From contig NZ_CP036261.1 of assembly GCF_007741475.1 (NCBI RefSeq), positions 1,364,001 to 1,428,000 of the forward strand: a stretch of DNA of 64,000 nt, written 5' to 3'. This document shows, one piece after another, positions 36,701-45,414 of the stretch (position 1 is its first letter; every line of letters begins with the position of its first letter). This DNA is from Rosistilla ulvae. GTDB lineage: Bacteria > Planctomycetota > Planctomycetia > Pirellulales > Pirellulaceae. Below the pieces are notes generated by a model. The model saw only the letters and a list, made by a program, of their open reading frames with translations. It was not told the DNA's origin and searched no databases. A program made the position numbers and the translations under genes.

Positions 36701-39700
36701 GGGGTTCAGTGGTATTCCCCGGCGCGGGCTATTGCGAGATCGGTCTGGCGTTGGCTCGGCATCTGTTCCCCGAAGAGGCGTATGTCGTCGAAAACGTCGA
36801 CATCAAAGATGCGATGTTTATCTCCGCCGATCGGATCCCTCGTGTTCGCGTCGTCTTCCACGAAAAGGATCGCAGCTACGGCGTCTACAGTTCGACGGGC
36901 CGACGCGATGATTGGAAACTGCACGCCGAAGGTCGACTGACCTTGCTGGCGGCACCGCAACCGGCGGCTGTTGATCTGCCGCAGATCCGCGCGGCCTTGC
37001 CCGACCAAATGGAACACGAACAATATTATGGTGAATTCGCCGAAGCCGGTTACGAATTTGGGCCGCTGTTCCGCCACATCCATCACGTTTGGCGCGATAC
37101 CGGCGAAGCGTTGGCCGAAGTCATCGTGCCGGCGGGGATCGAACGGACCGTCGACCAATACCATATCCATCCCGCAGTCTTGGACGCCTGTTTCCACATC
37201 TTCAAAGGCGTCCAAACGATCTCTCCCGAAAAACAGGCTGCCGATTACTTCTACCTGCCCGAATTTATCGGTCGCGTGCGGATGTACTGCGAAAATCCAC
37301 CGACACGTTTCTGGACGCACGCCAAACAGATCGCCGATGATGGCAAGAGCTTGCACGCCGACATCTTTGTCTACGACGACCAGGGGAATCGGATCGCCGA
37401 CATCTTAGGCTTCCGCGCCGATCTGGTGGAGCAAAAGAAGTCGCCCGACGCGATCGAAAACGGCTATTATCAGTTCCGCTGGCAGCCCGAAGATTCGGGC
37501 GACAACGCCGCGGAAGCGACAGCATCGACCGAAGCCGAATCAACGCCCGATGTCTCCGGCGCCGCGACGACAACATCGCCCGACGCTTTCGAACCGGCGA
37601 CCTATCTGGTCTTCATCGATCAGCAGGGCGTTGGTCAGACGCTTTGCGAAACGCTGGCCGCACAAGGCCATCAAGCGGTCTCGGTTCGCGTTGGGGACAC
37701 GTTCAGCAAGGAGGGCAAGGATCGATTCACGATCGATCCCGAATCGGTCGACGACTTGCGCCGGATCATGGCCGACACCGAAGTCCAGGTCGACGCGTTG
37801 GCGGGAATCGTCCACTGCTGGTCTTTGGATCATTGCACAACCGAACGATTGCAGGCTGATGATCTGGCCAAAGCTCAGGCGACTGGAACGCTGCATGCGT
37901 TGCGGTTGGTCCATCTGTTGGAAGGACGTCCGTTCGCTCAGCCACCACGCGTCCGATTTGTGACACGAGGTGCCCAAAGCGTTCTCGAAACCGATAGCTG
38001 TCCGCAACTTGCCTCCTCGCCGATCGTTGGTTTCGCACGCGTTGCCAACAACGAACACCCGGGGTTCCGTTGGACCGTGGTCGACCTGGACTCCAGCGCC
38101 ACATCGACCGAACACGATCGGTTGTTGCAAGAGGTGTTGTCGGGCAACGACGAACTGGAAGTTGCCTATCGCGACGGCGTTCGTCACGTCAATCGCTTGG
38201 CTCGCGTACCGTTGGATCAACTGGCCAATCGAACCCGCGATGCGTTCAGCGACGCGGGCAAAGCTGCCTATCGCCTGCAAACCGAAAAGCCCGGCATCCT
38301 GACGAATCTGTCGTTGAACGAAACCAGCCGCCGCGAACCTGCCGCTGGCGAAATCGAGATCGAAGTCAAAGCGGGCGGAATCAACTTCCGCGACGTGATG
38401 AAAGCGTTGGGAATGTATCCCGGCAACCCGATCGACCTGCTGTGGTTTGGCGATGATTTCGCGGGAACCGTCACTCGCGTTGGCGATGGCGTGACCGATC
38501 TGAAAGTGGGCGATTCGGTGGCCGGAATGGCTCCCTATTCCTTCCGCTCGTTCACCACGATCGATCGCCGCTTGTGCTTCAAGATGCCCGATCATCTTTC
38601 GTTCCAGGAAGCAGCGACCCTCTCGACCGTCTTCCTGACAGCTCAATACGCGATCTGCGGCCTGGCTCATATGCAAGCGGGTGAAAGCATCTTGATCCAT
38701 GCCGGCACTGGCGGTGTGGGGCAAGCAGCGATTCAAATTGCTCAACACCTTGGCCTGGAGATCTTTGCAACCGCCGGGACGCCCGAAAAACGGCAACTGT
38801 TACACGACATGGGCGTTCCGCACGTGATGGATTCCCGTTCGTTGGACTTTGCCGACGAAGTCATGGCGATCACCAACGGCCGCGGCGTCGACGCGGTCTT
38901 GAATTCCTTGGCGGGCGACTTCATTCCGAAGAACTTCTCAGTGCTGGCACCGTTTGGGCGCTTCCTGGAGATCGGTAAGATCGATGTCTACGGAAATTCC
39001 AAGATCGGGCTGCAGGCGTTGCGAAATAACATCTCCTACTTTGTGATCGACCTGGCGCAGCATCTGGAACATCGGCCGTCGTTTATCGCGTCGCTGTTTG
39101 CAGAGTTGTCAGAACGCTTTGAAGCTGGCGACTTCCGCCCGCTGCCCCACACGGTTTTCCCGATCAACGAAGTCGTCGACGCCTTCCGCTTCATGGCGCA
39201 AGGAAAACACATCGGCAAAAACGTCCTTTCGTTTGAAGTCGATCGATTGGAGATCGGCCCGTGCACCGAAGACGCTCATCTGTTCCGCGAAGACGCCAGT
39301 TACCTGATCGTCGGTGGTGCGAGCGGATTTGGTCTGGAACACGCCAAGTTTATGGCGCGACATGGGGCCCGGCATCTGGTCCTGATGAGTCGCAGTGGGG
39401 CCCGCGACGAAGCGGCGATTGCCGACATCGAACGATTGCGAGCGTCGGGCATCAACGTCGTCGACGCGCGCGGCGACGTAACCTGTCCCGATGACGTGCG
39501 TCGCGTCGTCGATGAGATCACCGCCACGCTGCCTCCGCTGCGAGGAGTGATTCACAGCGCGATGGTGCTGGACGATGAATTTATCGTCGAACTCAACGAT
39601 CAACGTTTCAACAAGGTCATGGATCCCAAACTGCTGGGAGCATGGAACCTACATCAAGCGACCCTCGATGCCCCGCTGGAACATTTTGTTTGCTTCTCCT

Positions 39701-42700
39701 CCTTCTCGAATGTCGTTGGGGGTGCGAAGCAAGCGAACTACAACGCCGGCAACTGTTTCCTCGACGCCCTGGCCCACTACCGCAAGTCGCTGGGGCTGCC
39801 CGCGCTGACCTACAACTGGACCGCGTTGTCGGGAGCTGGATTTGTCGACCGCAACGAAAAGACAGCTCAATATCTGGACAAGATCGGCATGAAAGCGTTC
39901 AGCATGGATGAAGCGTTCCGCGTCTATCGCCAGATGCTGTCGCGAAATCCGGTGCAATTGGGAGCCTGCCGCGCCGATTGGTCGGCGCTGGCTCGCTTCA
40001 GCCCAATGGTTGCCAACGCCCCGATGTTCGCCGATGTGATCGGAGACCAACGCGACAGCGGTGCCGGTGGCATGCTGGGACCGCGGATCATCGCCGCTTC
40101 GCCTCAAGAACAGATCGGTTTGGTCGAGCATTTGATCGCCGACCAAGTTGCCGACGTGTTTGGAATCGAAGCCGCTCAGGTCGATCGCCAAGCGTCGTTG
40201 ACCACCCTAGGACTCGATTCGCTGATGGCGATCGATCTGATGAATCGGATCGAGACCGAATTGGGCGTCACGCTGGCAATGGGAAGTGTGCTGGGTGGTT
40301 CGAGCATCAAAGACTTCTCCAAAGTTGTGCTGCGTCAGTTGTTGGAATCGGCCAATGTTTCCCAAACCAGCGGAGCGGGCGACGCGACCGAGGCATCCAG
40401 CAATGTGCCGTTGGATCCCCTGGCGTTCCATGAAGAGACGTTTGCTCTGACGGCGCAACAGATCGCAGCCCTGCAACCGATGGACGACATCGCATCACAG
40501 CATGTCGTGTCGATCGCGAAGGTTTCCTGTCGTTTGGACCTAAACGACATACTGTATGCGTTTGAGCATCTGCGTCAGCGACACCCGATGTTGCGGGCGA
40601 GTTTCCATACGCAAGACGGTCGCCTGGTGCAAAGCTACGCAGACAGCGGCGATGCAGCCCGTTGCGTGAAGCTGCACGAGCCTCCGGCGGCCAGCGAACT
40701 GTCGCAGCGGTTGAAAGACTGTGTTGATCGGCCGTTCGATCTGCATTCGGGCTCCTGCGTCCGAATCGATCTTGTGCCTGTGCAGCGGCACGAAACGGTT
40801 GTCGTCGTGACGGCGCACCAAGCGGTTGCCGATTCTCAGTCGTTGACGATCGTGTTGCAAGAATTGCTGGCCAATTACAGCTTGCAACAGCGGGGCGAAG
40901 CGATGCTGTCGTCGCCGATGAAAGTGACCTTCGAAGATTTTGCAGCTTGGCAATCCAAGTGGCTCTCGGGAGATCATGCACAGCAGTTGCAAAAACACTG
41001 GAGCACAACGCTCAAGGACGCCCCATGGGACTTTAAATTGCCAACCGATCACGATCGCAACGATCTGAATTTGCACCATGCCACAAAGCGGTTCAGGATC
41101 TCGGCGGATCTGTCGCAGCAATTGGTGACCCTGGCAGCACAGCAGAATGTCCCCCAAGAACGCGTGTTGCTGACAGCCTTTCAGATTCTGTTGCATCGCC
41201 GCGCCAATCGGTCCGACATCGTCCTGGAACACGCGATGCACGGTCGTCGACAGCCTGAGTTGCGTCGTCTGGTGGGACCACTGGCAACGACAGTTCCCGT
41301 CCGTAGCCAAACCGGCGACGATCCAACTTTCCTGGAATTGTTGGCTCGCAATCAGTCGGCTGTGACCGCCGCGAGCGAACACTCTCCCGTGTCGCTAACC
41401 CAACTGCAACAGGACGCCGGCTTGGGATCGGTCGCATGTTCGCTGGCTGTTGGATTTGCGATGCGTGAAATCCCCGGGGAGGATACGGCGGCCTTGGCCG
41501 CGATGGGGCTTGGCGTTGCCGGCGTGACCGCCAACGTCGATCGAATCTCATTGCAGTCGATCGATTTTGAACACGCCCAATCGACCAACGCCATCTGTCT
41601 GCATTTGCAGATCGCCAACGGAACGCTGATCGGAGCTTGGGAATACGACGCCGCAAAATACGATCCGGCGACGATCGCCGGTCTACAGGATCTCTTCTTA
41701 CATTTGCTTGAAGAGGTTGCTCGGCATCCCGATCGTCGCGTCGCCGATTTCACCTGTTTCGCGGCAGCCAACGCCGGTACCGAAAGCGCTGATGCGACGC
41801 TTGCCAATGCCAAGCTTTTGAGTCGTGCGGGACGTGAAGCGATCGATGTCGATTTCGTCAAAGAGGCGATGCTCGATCCGGCGATTGCTCCGCCGCCAGG
41901 TGCTCGCTACGAATTTAGTCGTCCGCATGCGGTTCTGCTGACCGGAGCGACGGGGTTTGTTGGTGCGTTTGTCCTGGAGCAGTTGGTTCTGCAGACCGAT
42001 GCCAATATCTACTGCTTGGTCCGCGCCAAGGACCTCGCCCGCGGCAGACAGCGTCTGCTGGACAATCTCCGCAAATATGAGCTGTCGGTTCCCGACTTCG
42101 ACAAGCGCGTGGTCCCGGTCTGCGGTGATTTCTCCAAGCCGTTGTTGGGGCTATCCCAATCGCAATTCGACGAATTGGCCAAATCGGTCGATTCGATCTA
42201 CCACAACGGTGCCGATGTCAATCTCGGCGCACCCTATGCTCAACTGAAAAACACCAACGTCTTGGGGACTCAAGAAGTCTTGCGGCTCGCCGCCCAGACG
42301 CGGCTGAATCCCGTTCACTTTGTCTCCACCTTCACGGTGATGGCCAGCGAGGCGACGCGTGGTGAAACGGTGGATGAAAACGATCCGCTGCCAGCGCCCG
42401 AGTCGTTGCTGCACGGATATTCCCAATCCAAATGGGTTTCCGAAACGATGATCCGCCAGGCGCAAGATCGCGGTATTCCAGCCGCCATCTACCGTCCTGG
42501 CCACGTCACGGGACACAGCGAGACCGGGGCGTCGAACATCGACGACCTGCTGCACACGATCATGTTGACCTGTTGGCGAATGGGATCCGCACCGCTGCGG
42601 TCGGGTGAACTGGATATGACGCCAGTCGATTATGTCGCCAATGCGATCGTGGGCATCTCGCTGCAGAACGAGTCGCTCGGCGGAGTCTTCCATCTGACGA

Positions 42701-43068
42701 ACCCCAATCCGCTGAACTATCGCTATCTGGTCGAATGGATGCAACGCGACGGAACTGGAATCCGTCCGGTTCCCTACGACCAATGGCGTTCGGAACTGTT
42801 GGCTTTGACGGCTCGCGTCCCGATGGAAACGATGCAGACATTGGTCAAGACGATGGTTCCCGACGCGGCGGATAACAACGGTGTCGCTCCAGCGTTGCAC
42901 CCTAAATACGACTGCCGAATCACGCTGCGACTATTGAGTCAGCTGGACATCCGATGTGCGGAGGTCGACGCTCGATTGTTGAATCTGTATCTGGAATGCC
43001 TGAAGCGAACCGGGGCATTTCCTACGCTCGAGTCCGATTCGGCCAACACGGCCAATAGTGTTCAATAG
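33769..43068 (+). CDS. Highly reducing type I polyketide synthase, KS-AT-DH-psiKR-ER-KR-ACP-C-R
   Basis: 3099 residues, all domains on one chain. KS (~13-440): active Cys184 in DTACSSG, then EAHGTGT and KTNIGHLE. A linker rich in NGEANGEANG follows. AT (~583-880): GHSVGE with Ser676, and YAFH instead of the usual HAFH or YASH. DH (~945-1225): His975 in HSFWGSVVFP and Asp1139 in DACFH. A structural pseudo-KR (~1265-1485). ER (~1508-1830): GTGGVGQAA. KR (~1840-2080): GGASGFG, Tyr1991 in QANYNAGN. ACP: Ser2151 in GLDSL. A condensation-like domain (~2225-2650) where the HHxxxDG motif reads HQAVADS (His2350, Gln2351, Asp2355), lacking the catalytic second His. Terminal thioester reductase (~2720-3090): TGATGFVG, Tyr2884 and Lys2888 in YSQSK. 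All beta-carbon-processing domains look intact, so a saturated chain is expected, probably made iteratively, released by NAD(P)H as aldehyde or alcohol. The next gene overlaps its end. Confidence 0.95.
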   Translation: MNVDSKVALHQGEPLAIVGIGCRLPGGVVDVESFWSLIAERRSGIVEVPETRWDREHYYHPKNDVANRMVTRRGGFIDGIENFDPLFWGVSPREASRMDPQQRWLLETAWEAIEDSGIAPGKLKGSQTSVFVGVASHDFASIQMSEDVIADVHTNSGCTLSIASNRVSYLLDLKGPSVSVDTACSSGLVAVSLACQSIWSGKSTGALAGGVNSMLTPHATMGFSRASMLSPDGQCFAFDARANGYVRGEGAGMVYIKPLRQAIADGDSVYAVIRGAVVNQDGHTSSMTVPGIDGQSAMLRQAYSEAGLAPNRVAYMEAHGTGTSVGDPIELAALGNVLSKGRPADQPCLLGSVKTNIGHLEAGSGIAGLIKAALVLHKDQVPPNQNFETPNPNIPFDKLQLQVATHLQPLPHYDSQPPVAAVNSFGFGGTNSHVVLEAAPPTAKPSTAHTAPRQQLHSHSNGHEKNGSSNGAVNGEANGEANGAASRAATVLADRPFLLPISARDEVALKSYVASLIDLLDDPSLPLEDVCYSAGSRKEQHHDRLVFTAADSKTMQDRMRAWLDDPRGATGFVHAKTTGPHDKPVFVFTGQGAQWWGMGRQLLDREPHFRATIQRIDALLQPLAGWSLLTEMKRDEADSKINQTAIAQPAIFALQVALVELWKSWGVTPSKVVGHSVGEVAAAYCAGVYSLADAVKVIYHRSRLQDTMAGTGRMLAVGLSAAEARQRIGDRYDRVQVAAINSSNLVTLAGDTEPLETIAHELEKSGTFMRWLRVNYAFHTHQMEPIRAELLESLADIQPRPAQIPLVSTVTASELAGELMDAGYWWRNVRYPVLFSTAIQHLIAAGSEAFLEIGPHPALLSSINQCFVDQGKQGTIYHSLSRNTDESEHLLSNVAGLHCSGIEIDWAAVNQTPGHLVKLPRYPWHHQRNWLSPDDMNLLWLQPDVHPLLGRRVIAPEPTWESALDLAVFDYLSDHSFWGSVVFPGAGYCEIGLALARHLFPEEAYVVENVDIKDAMFISADRIPRVRVVFHEKDRSYGVYSSTGRRDDWKLHAEGRLTLLAAPQPAAVDLPQIRAALPDQMEHEQYYGEFAEAGYEFGPLFRHIHHVWRDTGEALAEVIVPAGIERTVDQYHIHPAVLDACFHIFKGVQTISPEKQAADYFYLPEFIGRVRMYCENPPTRFWTHAKQIADDGKSLHADIFVYDDQGNRIADILGFRADLVEQKKSPDAIENGYYQFRWQPEDSGDNAAEATASTEAESTPDVSGAATTTSPDAFEPATYLVFIDQQGVGQTLCETLAAQGHQAVSVRVGDTFSKEGKDRFTIDPESVDDLRRIMADTEVQVDALAGIVHCWSLDHCTTERLQADDLAKAQATGTLHALRLVHLLEGRPFAQPPRVRFVTRGAQSVLETDSCPQLASSPIVGFARVANNEHPGFRWTVVDLDSSATSTEHDRLLQEVLSGNDELEVAYRDGVRHVNRLARVPLDQLANRTRDAFSDAGKAAYRLQTEKPGILTNLSLNETSRREPAAGEIEIEVKAGGINFRDVMKALGMYPGNPIDLLWFGDDFAGTVTRVGDGVTDLKVGDSVAGMAPYSFRSFTTIDRRLCFKMPDHLSFQEAATLSTVFLTAQYAICGLAHMQAGESILIHAGTGGVGQAAIQIAQHLGLEIFATAGTPEKRQLLHDMGVPHVMDSRSLDFADEVMAITNGRGVDAVLNSLAGDFIPKNFSVLAPFGRFLEIGKIDVYGNSKIGLQALRNNISYFVIDLAQHLEHRPSFIASLFAELSERFEAGDFRPLPHTVFPINEVVDAFRFMAQGKHIGKNVLSFEVDRLEIGPCTEDAHLFREDASYLIVGGASGFGLEHAKFMARHGARHLVLMSRSGARDEAAIADIERLRASGINVVDARGDVTCPDDVRRVVDEITATLPPLRGVIHSAMVLDDEFIVELNDQRFNKVMDPKLLGAWNLHQATLDAPLEHFVCFSSFSNVVGGAKQANYNAGNCFLDALAHYRKSLGLPALTYNWTALSGAGFVDRNEKTAQYLDKIGMKAFSMDEAFRVYRQMLSRNPVQLGACRADWSALARFSPMVANAPMFADVIGDQRDSGAGGMLGPRIIAASPQEQIGLVEHLIADQVADVFGIEAAQVDRQASLTTLGLDSLMAIDLMNRIETELGVTLAMGSVLGGSSIKDFSKVVLRQLLESANVSQTSGAGDATEASSNVPLDPLAFHEETFALTAQQIAALQPMDDIASQHVVSIAKVSCRLDLNDILYAFEHLRQRHPMLRASFHTQDGRLVQSYADSGDAARCVKLHEPPAASELSQRLKDCVDRPFDLHSGSCVRIDLVPVQRHETVVVVTAHQAVADSQSLTIVLQELLANYSLQQRGEAMLSSPMKVTFEDFAAWQSKWLSGDHAQQLQKHWSTTLKDAPWDFKLPTDHDRNDLNLHHATKRFRISADLSQQLVTLAAQQNVPQERVLLTAFQILLHRRANRSDIVLEHAMHGRRQPELRRLVGPLATTVPVRSQTGDDPTFLELLARNQSAVTAASEHSPVSLTQLQQDAGLGSVACSLAVGFAMREIPGEDTAALAAMGLGVAGVTANVDRISLQSIDFEHAQSTNAICLHLQIANGTLIGAWEYDAAKYDPATIAGLQDLFLHLLEEVARHPDRRVADFTCFAAANAGTESADATLANAKLLSRAGREAIDVDFVKEAMLDPAIAPPPGARYEFSRPHAVLLTGATGFVGAFVLEQLVLQTDANIYCLVRAKDLARGRQRLLDNLRKYELSVPDFDKRVVPVCGDFSKPLLGLSQSQFDELAKSVDSIYHNGADVNLGAPYAQLKNTNVLGTQEVLRLAAQTRLNPVHFVSTFTVMASEATRGETVDENDPLPAPESLLHGYSQSKWVSETMIRQAQDRGIPAAIYRPGHVTGHSETGASNIDDLLHTIMLTCWRMGSAPLRSGELDMTPVDYVANAIVGISLQNESLGGVFHLTNPNPLNYRYLVEWMQRDGTGIRPVPYDQWRSELLALTARVPMETMQTLVKTMVPDAADNNGVAPALHPKYDCRITLRLLSQLDIRCAEVDARLLNLYLECLKRTGAFPTLESDSANTANSVQ

Positions 43069-44332
43069 GCAGCTATCCGTGACAAACGAAACGATCGGGT
43101 TTCACTATCGCATCTTCGATTCCGCCGATGCGGTCCCCGTGGAAGCCTGGAACTCGGTTCAGCAGCGCTTCGGAGATCCGTTTTGCGATCTCCGTTTCAT
43201 CCGTGTCGTCGAGACCTCGATGGCGGCCGACACGCGCTGTTGGCCTGTCGTTTTCTACGATGGAAAACGCCCGGTCGCGATCTCTTGCATTTCGCGATAT
43301 CGCGTCGACGCAGGCGTCTTAACCGGTGCGCCGTTACAAAAAGTTATCGGTTGGGTGCGACGGGTGCTCCCGTCGTTTTTGTTTCTGAAAATTGTCTTTG
43401 CTGGTTTGCCGGTCTCCGCCGGCCAGCGTGGGCTGGTGATGCTGCCCGACACCAATCACCAAGAGGTTGTCCGCTTGATGGACGACGCCCTCGCGACAAT
43501 CGCCCGCCGAGAAGCGGTGGGATTGATCGTGATCAAGGAGTTCGAACAGACCGATAGCGAATGGGCGGATCAATTCAGTCGGCAATACCGGTACTACAAA
43601 GCCGACAGTCTGCCGATGAATCGTTTGGAACTCGCATTTGATAGTTTCGATGACTACCTCGCCGCCCGCAGTTCGCGCAGTCGGTCGAGCATTCGTCAGT
43701 CGCGGCGTCGTTTGCGCGACACCGGTTGCCAGTTGATTCAACTACCGGGCGGGCCCGAAGCGATCGAGCGTTTTACCGACGAAGCCCATCGATTGTACCT
43801 GGCTGTTTTGGGGAAATCGCATTCGAGATTGGAAACGCTGCCGGCAGAGTTCTTTCGTGAACTGGCCCGTCAATTTGGCGATGCCGCTCATTTCACCTTC
43901 ATCTACCAATCCGAACGCCTTGTCGCCGTCTCCTGCTCGCTTAAAGGGGACGATGTCTTCCAGATGATGTTCTGTGGCATCGATTATTCATTGAATGATC
44001 AGGCGCATCTTTATTTCAACATCATGTTTTCCGATTTGGACATTGGATTTCGCCAACACGTGTCGCGAATCAACGTCGGACAAAACGGCGACACCTTTAA
44101 AGCCCGACTCGGTTGCCGGCAGATTCCGTTAAGCATTTATATCAAGGGACGCAATCTGTTTCGGCCCTTGTTGTGGATGTTCCAACGTTGGTTTCTACCC
44201 GCCGCGCCGTTGTTGGCGCCAATCGAAACCCTCAGCGGAAAACGCTCGCCGCAGGTATCGGGGAAGACGACGTCTACGGTAGCGCCGCCGGCGACTGTCG
44301 CTCGAGCAACTGTACTCGGACTTTTACCATGA
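43058..44332 (+). CDS. GNAT/FemAB-fold N-acyltransferase
   Basis: 424 residues. GTG start at 43058 overlaps the synthase stop by 11 bases; a GTG at 43079 is an alternative that removes seven residues. The sequence has the double-GNAT layout of the Acetyltransf_6/FemAB and COG3146 groups: ADSLPMNRLELAFDSFDDYLAARSSRSRSSIRQSRRRLRD (a basic helix typical of these proteins) and AHFTFIYQSERLVAVSCSLKGDD...GIDYSLNDQAHLYFNIMFSDLDIGF. Such enzymes join an acyl, aminoacyl or amino-acid group to an amine or lipid. No transmembrane segment is obvious except a hydrophobic stretch near residue 370. It is translationally coupled with the synthase and the next gene. Confidence 0.75.
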   Translation: MFNRQLSVTNETIGFHYRIFDSADAVPVEAWNSVQQRFGDPFCDLRFIRVVETSMAADTRCWPVVFYDGKRPVAISCISRYRVDAGVLTGAPLQKVIGWVRRVLPSFLFLKIVFAGLPVSAGQRGLVMLPDTNHQEVVRLMDDALATIARREAVGLIVIKEFEQTDSEWADQFSRQYRYYKADSLPMNRLELAFDSFDDYLAARSSRSRSSIRQSRRRLRDTGCQLIQLPGGPEAIERFTDEAHRLYLAVLGKSHSRLETLPAEFFRELARQFGDAAHFTFIYQSERLVAVSCSLKGDDVFQMMFCGIDYSLNDQAHLYFNIMFSDLDIGFRQHVSRINVGQNGDTFKARLGCRQIPLSIYIKGRNLFRPLLWMFQRWFLPAAPLLAPIETLSGKRSPQVSGKTTSTVAPPATVARATVLGLLP

Positions 44333-45366
44333 GTGCAGTGATGACAAATTTGGACGCGACGTATCCTGCAGGATCGCAATCCTCTCCACGGCAGCAACGC
44401 GATCTTCTCGTCGACTTCCTGAAACGCTTTGGGGAGCGATGTGTCGGCTACTCCACATTGCAGCCCGGCCTGGAGTACTTCATCGACGACGAGAAAGGCT
44501 ACATCGCCTACCAAAGCTTTCGCCATCCGGTACTGGCACTCACCGGTCGCAAGATGATCCTCTCGAATCCCGTCTGCGACCCGGCCGACTATCGAGCGAT
44601 CACGCAAGCGTTTTTGGCGCAACATCCCAAAGCGATCTTTTTGCAGGTCGATCAACATTACGCAAGCGTATTGGAAGGGATGGGATTGCAGGTGAACTGT
44701 TTTGGAATCGAAACGGAGTTGCCGATCGATGGTTTTAGTCTCGATGGAAAGCTGCGCAGCAAGTTGCGGCAGTGGCGCAACAAGTGCCAACGCGAGCAGG
44801 TGGTTGTCGAGCACTGCAAGATTTCGGACGTCGATCCCGCGGAGATCCGCTCGCTTTCCGACGCCTGGCTAAAGAATCGCAGCGGTCGAGAATTCACGCT
44901 GTTGATGAGGCCCTTTCAAGGTCGCGACGAAGAAGATGTCTATTTCCTGACCGCCCGGCAACGGGGCGAATTGATCGGTATGACCAGCTTCGATCCGATC
45001 TACCGCAACAAAAAGATCGTCGGCTACTACCACAATCTCGATCGGATCTGCGCCCAGGCTCCTCATGGCACCAGCGCAGTTTGCGTTTTAGAAGCGATCA
45101 AACAGTTTGCCGAAGCAGAGATCGAATACGTCTCGCTCGGATTCTCACCGCTGTACGAATTGCAAGAACAATACCGACACAGCCGCGTTGCCCGCTTCTC
45201 GCTTGGATTTGCTTACGAGCACCTGAACTTCCTGTATCCCTTCAAGGGAAACGCGGTTCATAAGAGGAAGTTTGGTGGCGTGGCAAGGCCGGTCTTCCTG
45301 AGTAGTACGCAGGGCAATTCGATCCGCGAATTGTTGTCGATCATCAAAACATTGAAGTTGCTATAA
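44329..45366 (+). CDS. DUF2156 / MprF C-terminal-like aminoacyltransferase
   Basis: 345 residues from ATG 44329, which overlaps the previous stop as ATGA. A longer frame exists upstream, but it lies inside the previous gene. The protein matches the soluble catalytic part of phosphatidylglycerol lysyltransferases (DUF2156, double GNAT): FLKRFGERCVGYSTLQPGLEYF, GYIAYQSFRHPVLALTGRKMILSNPVC, KLRSKLRQWRNKCQREQVVVEH and SLGFSPLYEL. MprF-type enzymes take an amino acid from aminoacyl-tRNA and load it on a membrane lipid; here the membrane flippase half is missing. It may aminoacylate the polyketide-derived lipid, which would be an uncommon role. Confidence 0.8.
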   Translation: MSAVMTNLDATYPAGSQSSPRQQRDLLVDFLKRFGERCVGYSTLQPGLEYFIDDEKGYIAYQSFRHPVLALTGRKMILSNPVCDPADYRAITQAFLAQHPKAIFLQVDQHYASVLEGMGLQVNCFGIETELPIDGFSLDGKLRSKLRQWRNKCQREQVVVEHCKISDVDPAEIRSLSDAWLKNRSGREFTLLMRPFQGRDEEDVYFLTARQRGELIGMTSFDPIYRNKKIVGYYHNLDRICAQAPHGTSAVCVLEAIKQFAEAEIEYVSLGFSPLYELQEQYRHSRVARFSLGFAYEHLNFLYPFKGNAVHKRKFGGVARPVFLSSTQGNSIRELLSIIKTLKLL

Positions 45367-45414
45367 GGTCAGGGTCAGCGATGGCCAGCTAATTATTCCA
45401 AGGGATTACCCTCG

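Noticed and set aside
37540-38796. 418-codon minus-strand frame within the polyketide synthase
   Set aside because: Antisense of the pseudo-KR/ER region; no independent motif or ribosome site.
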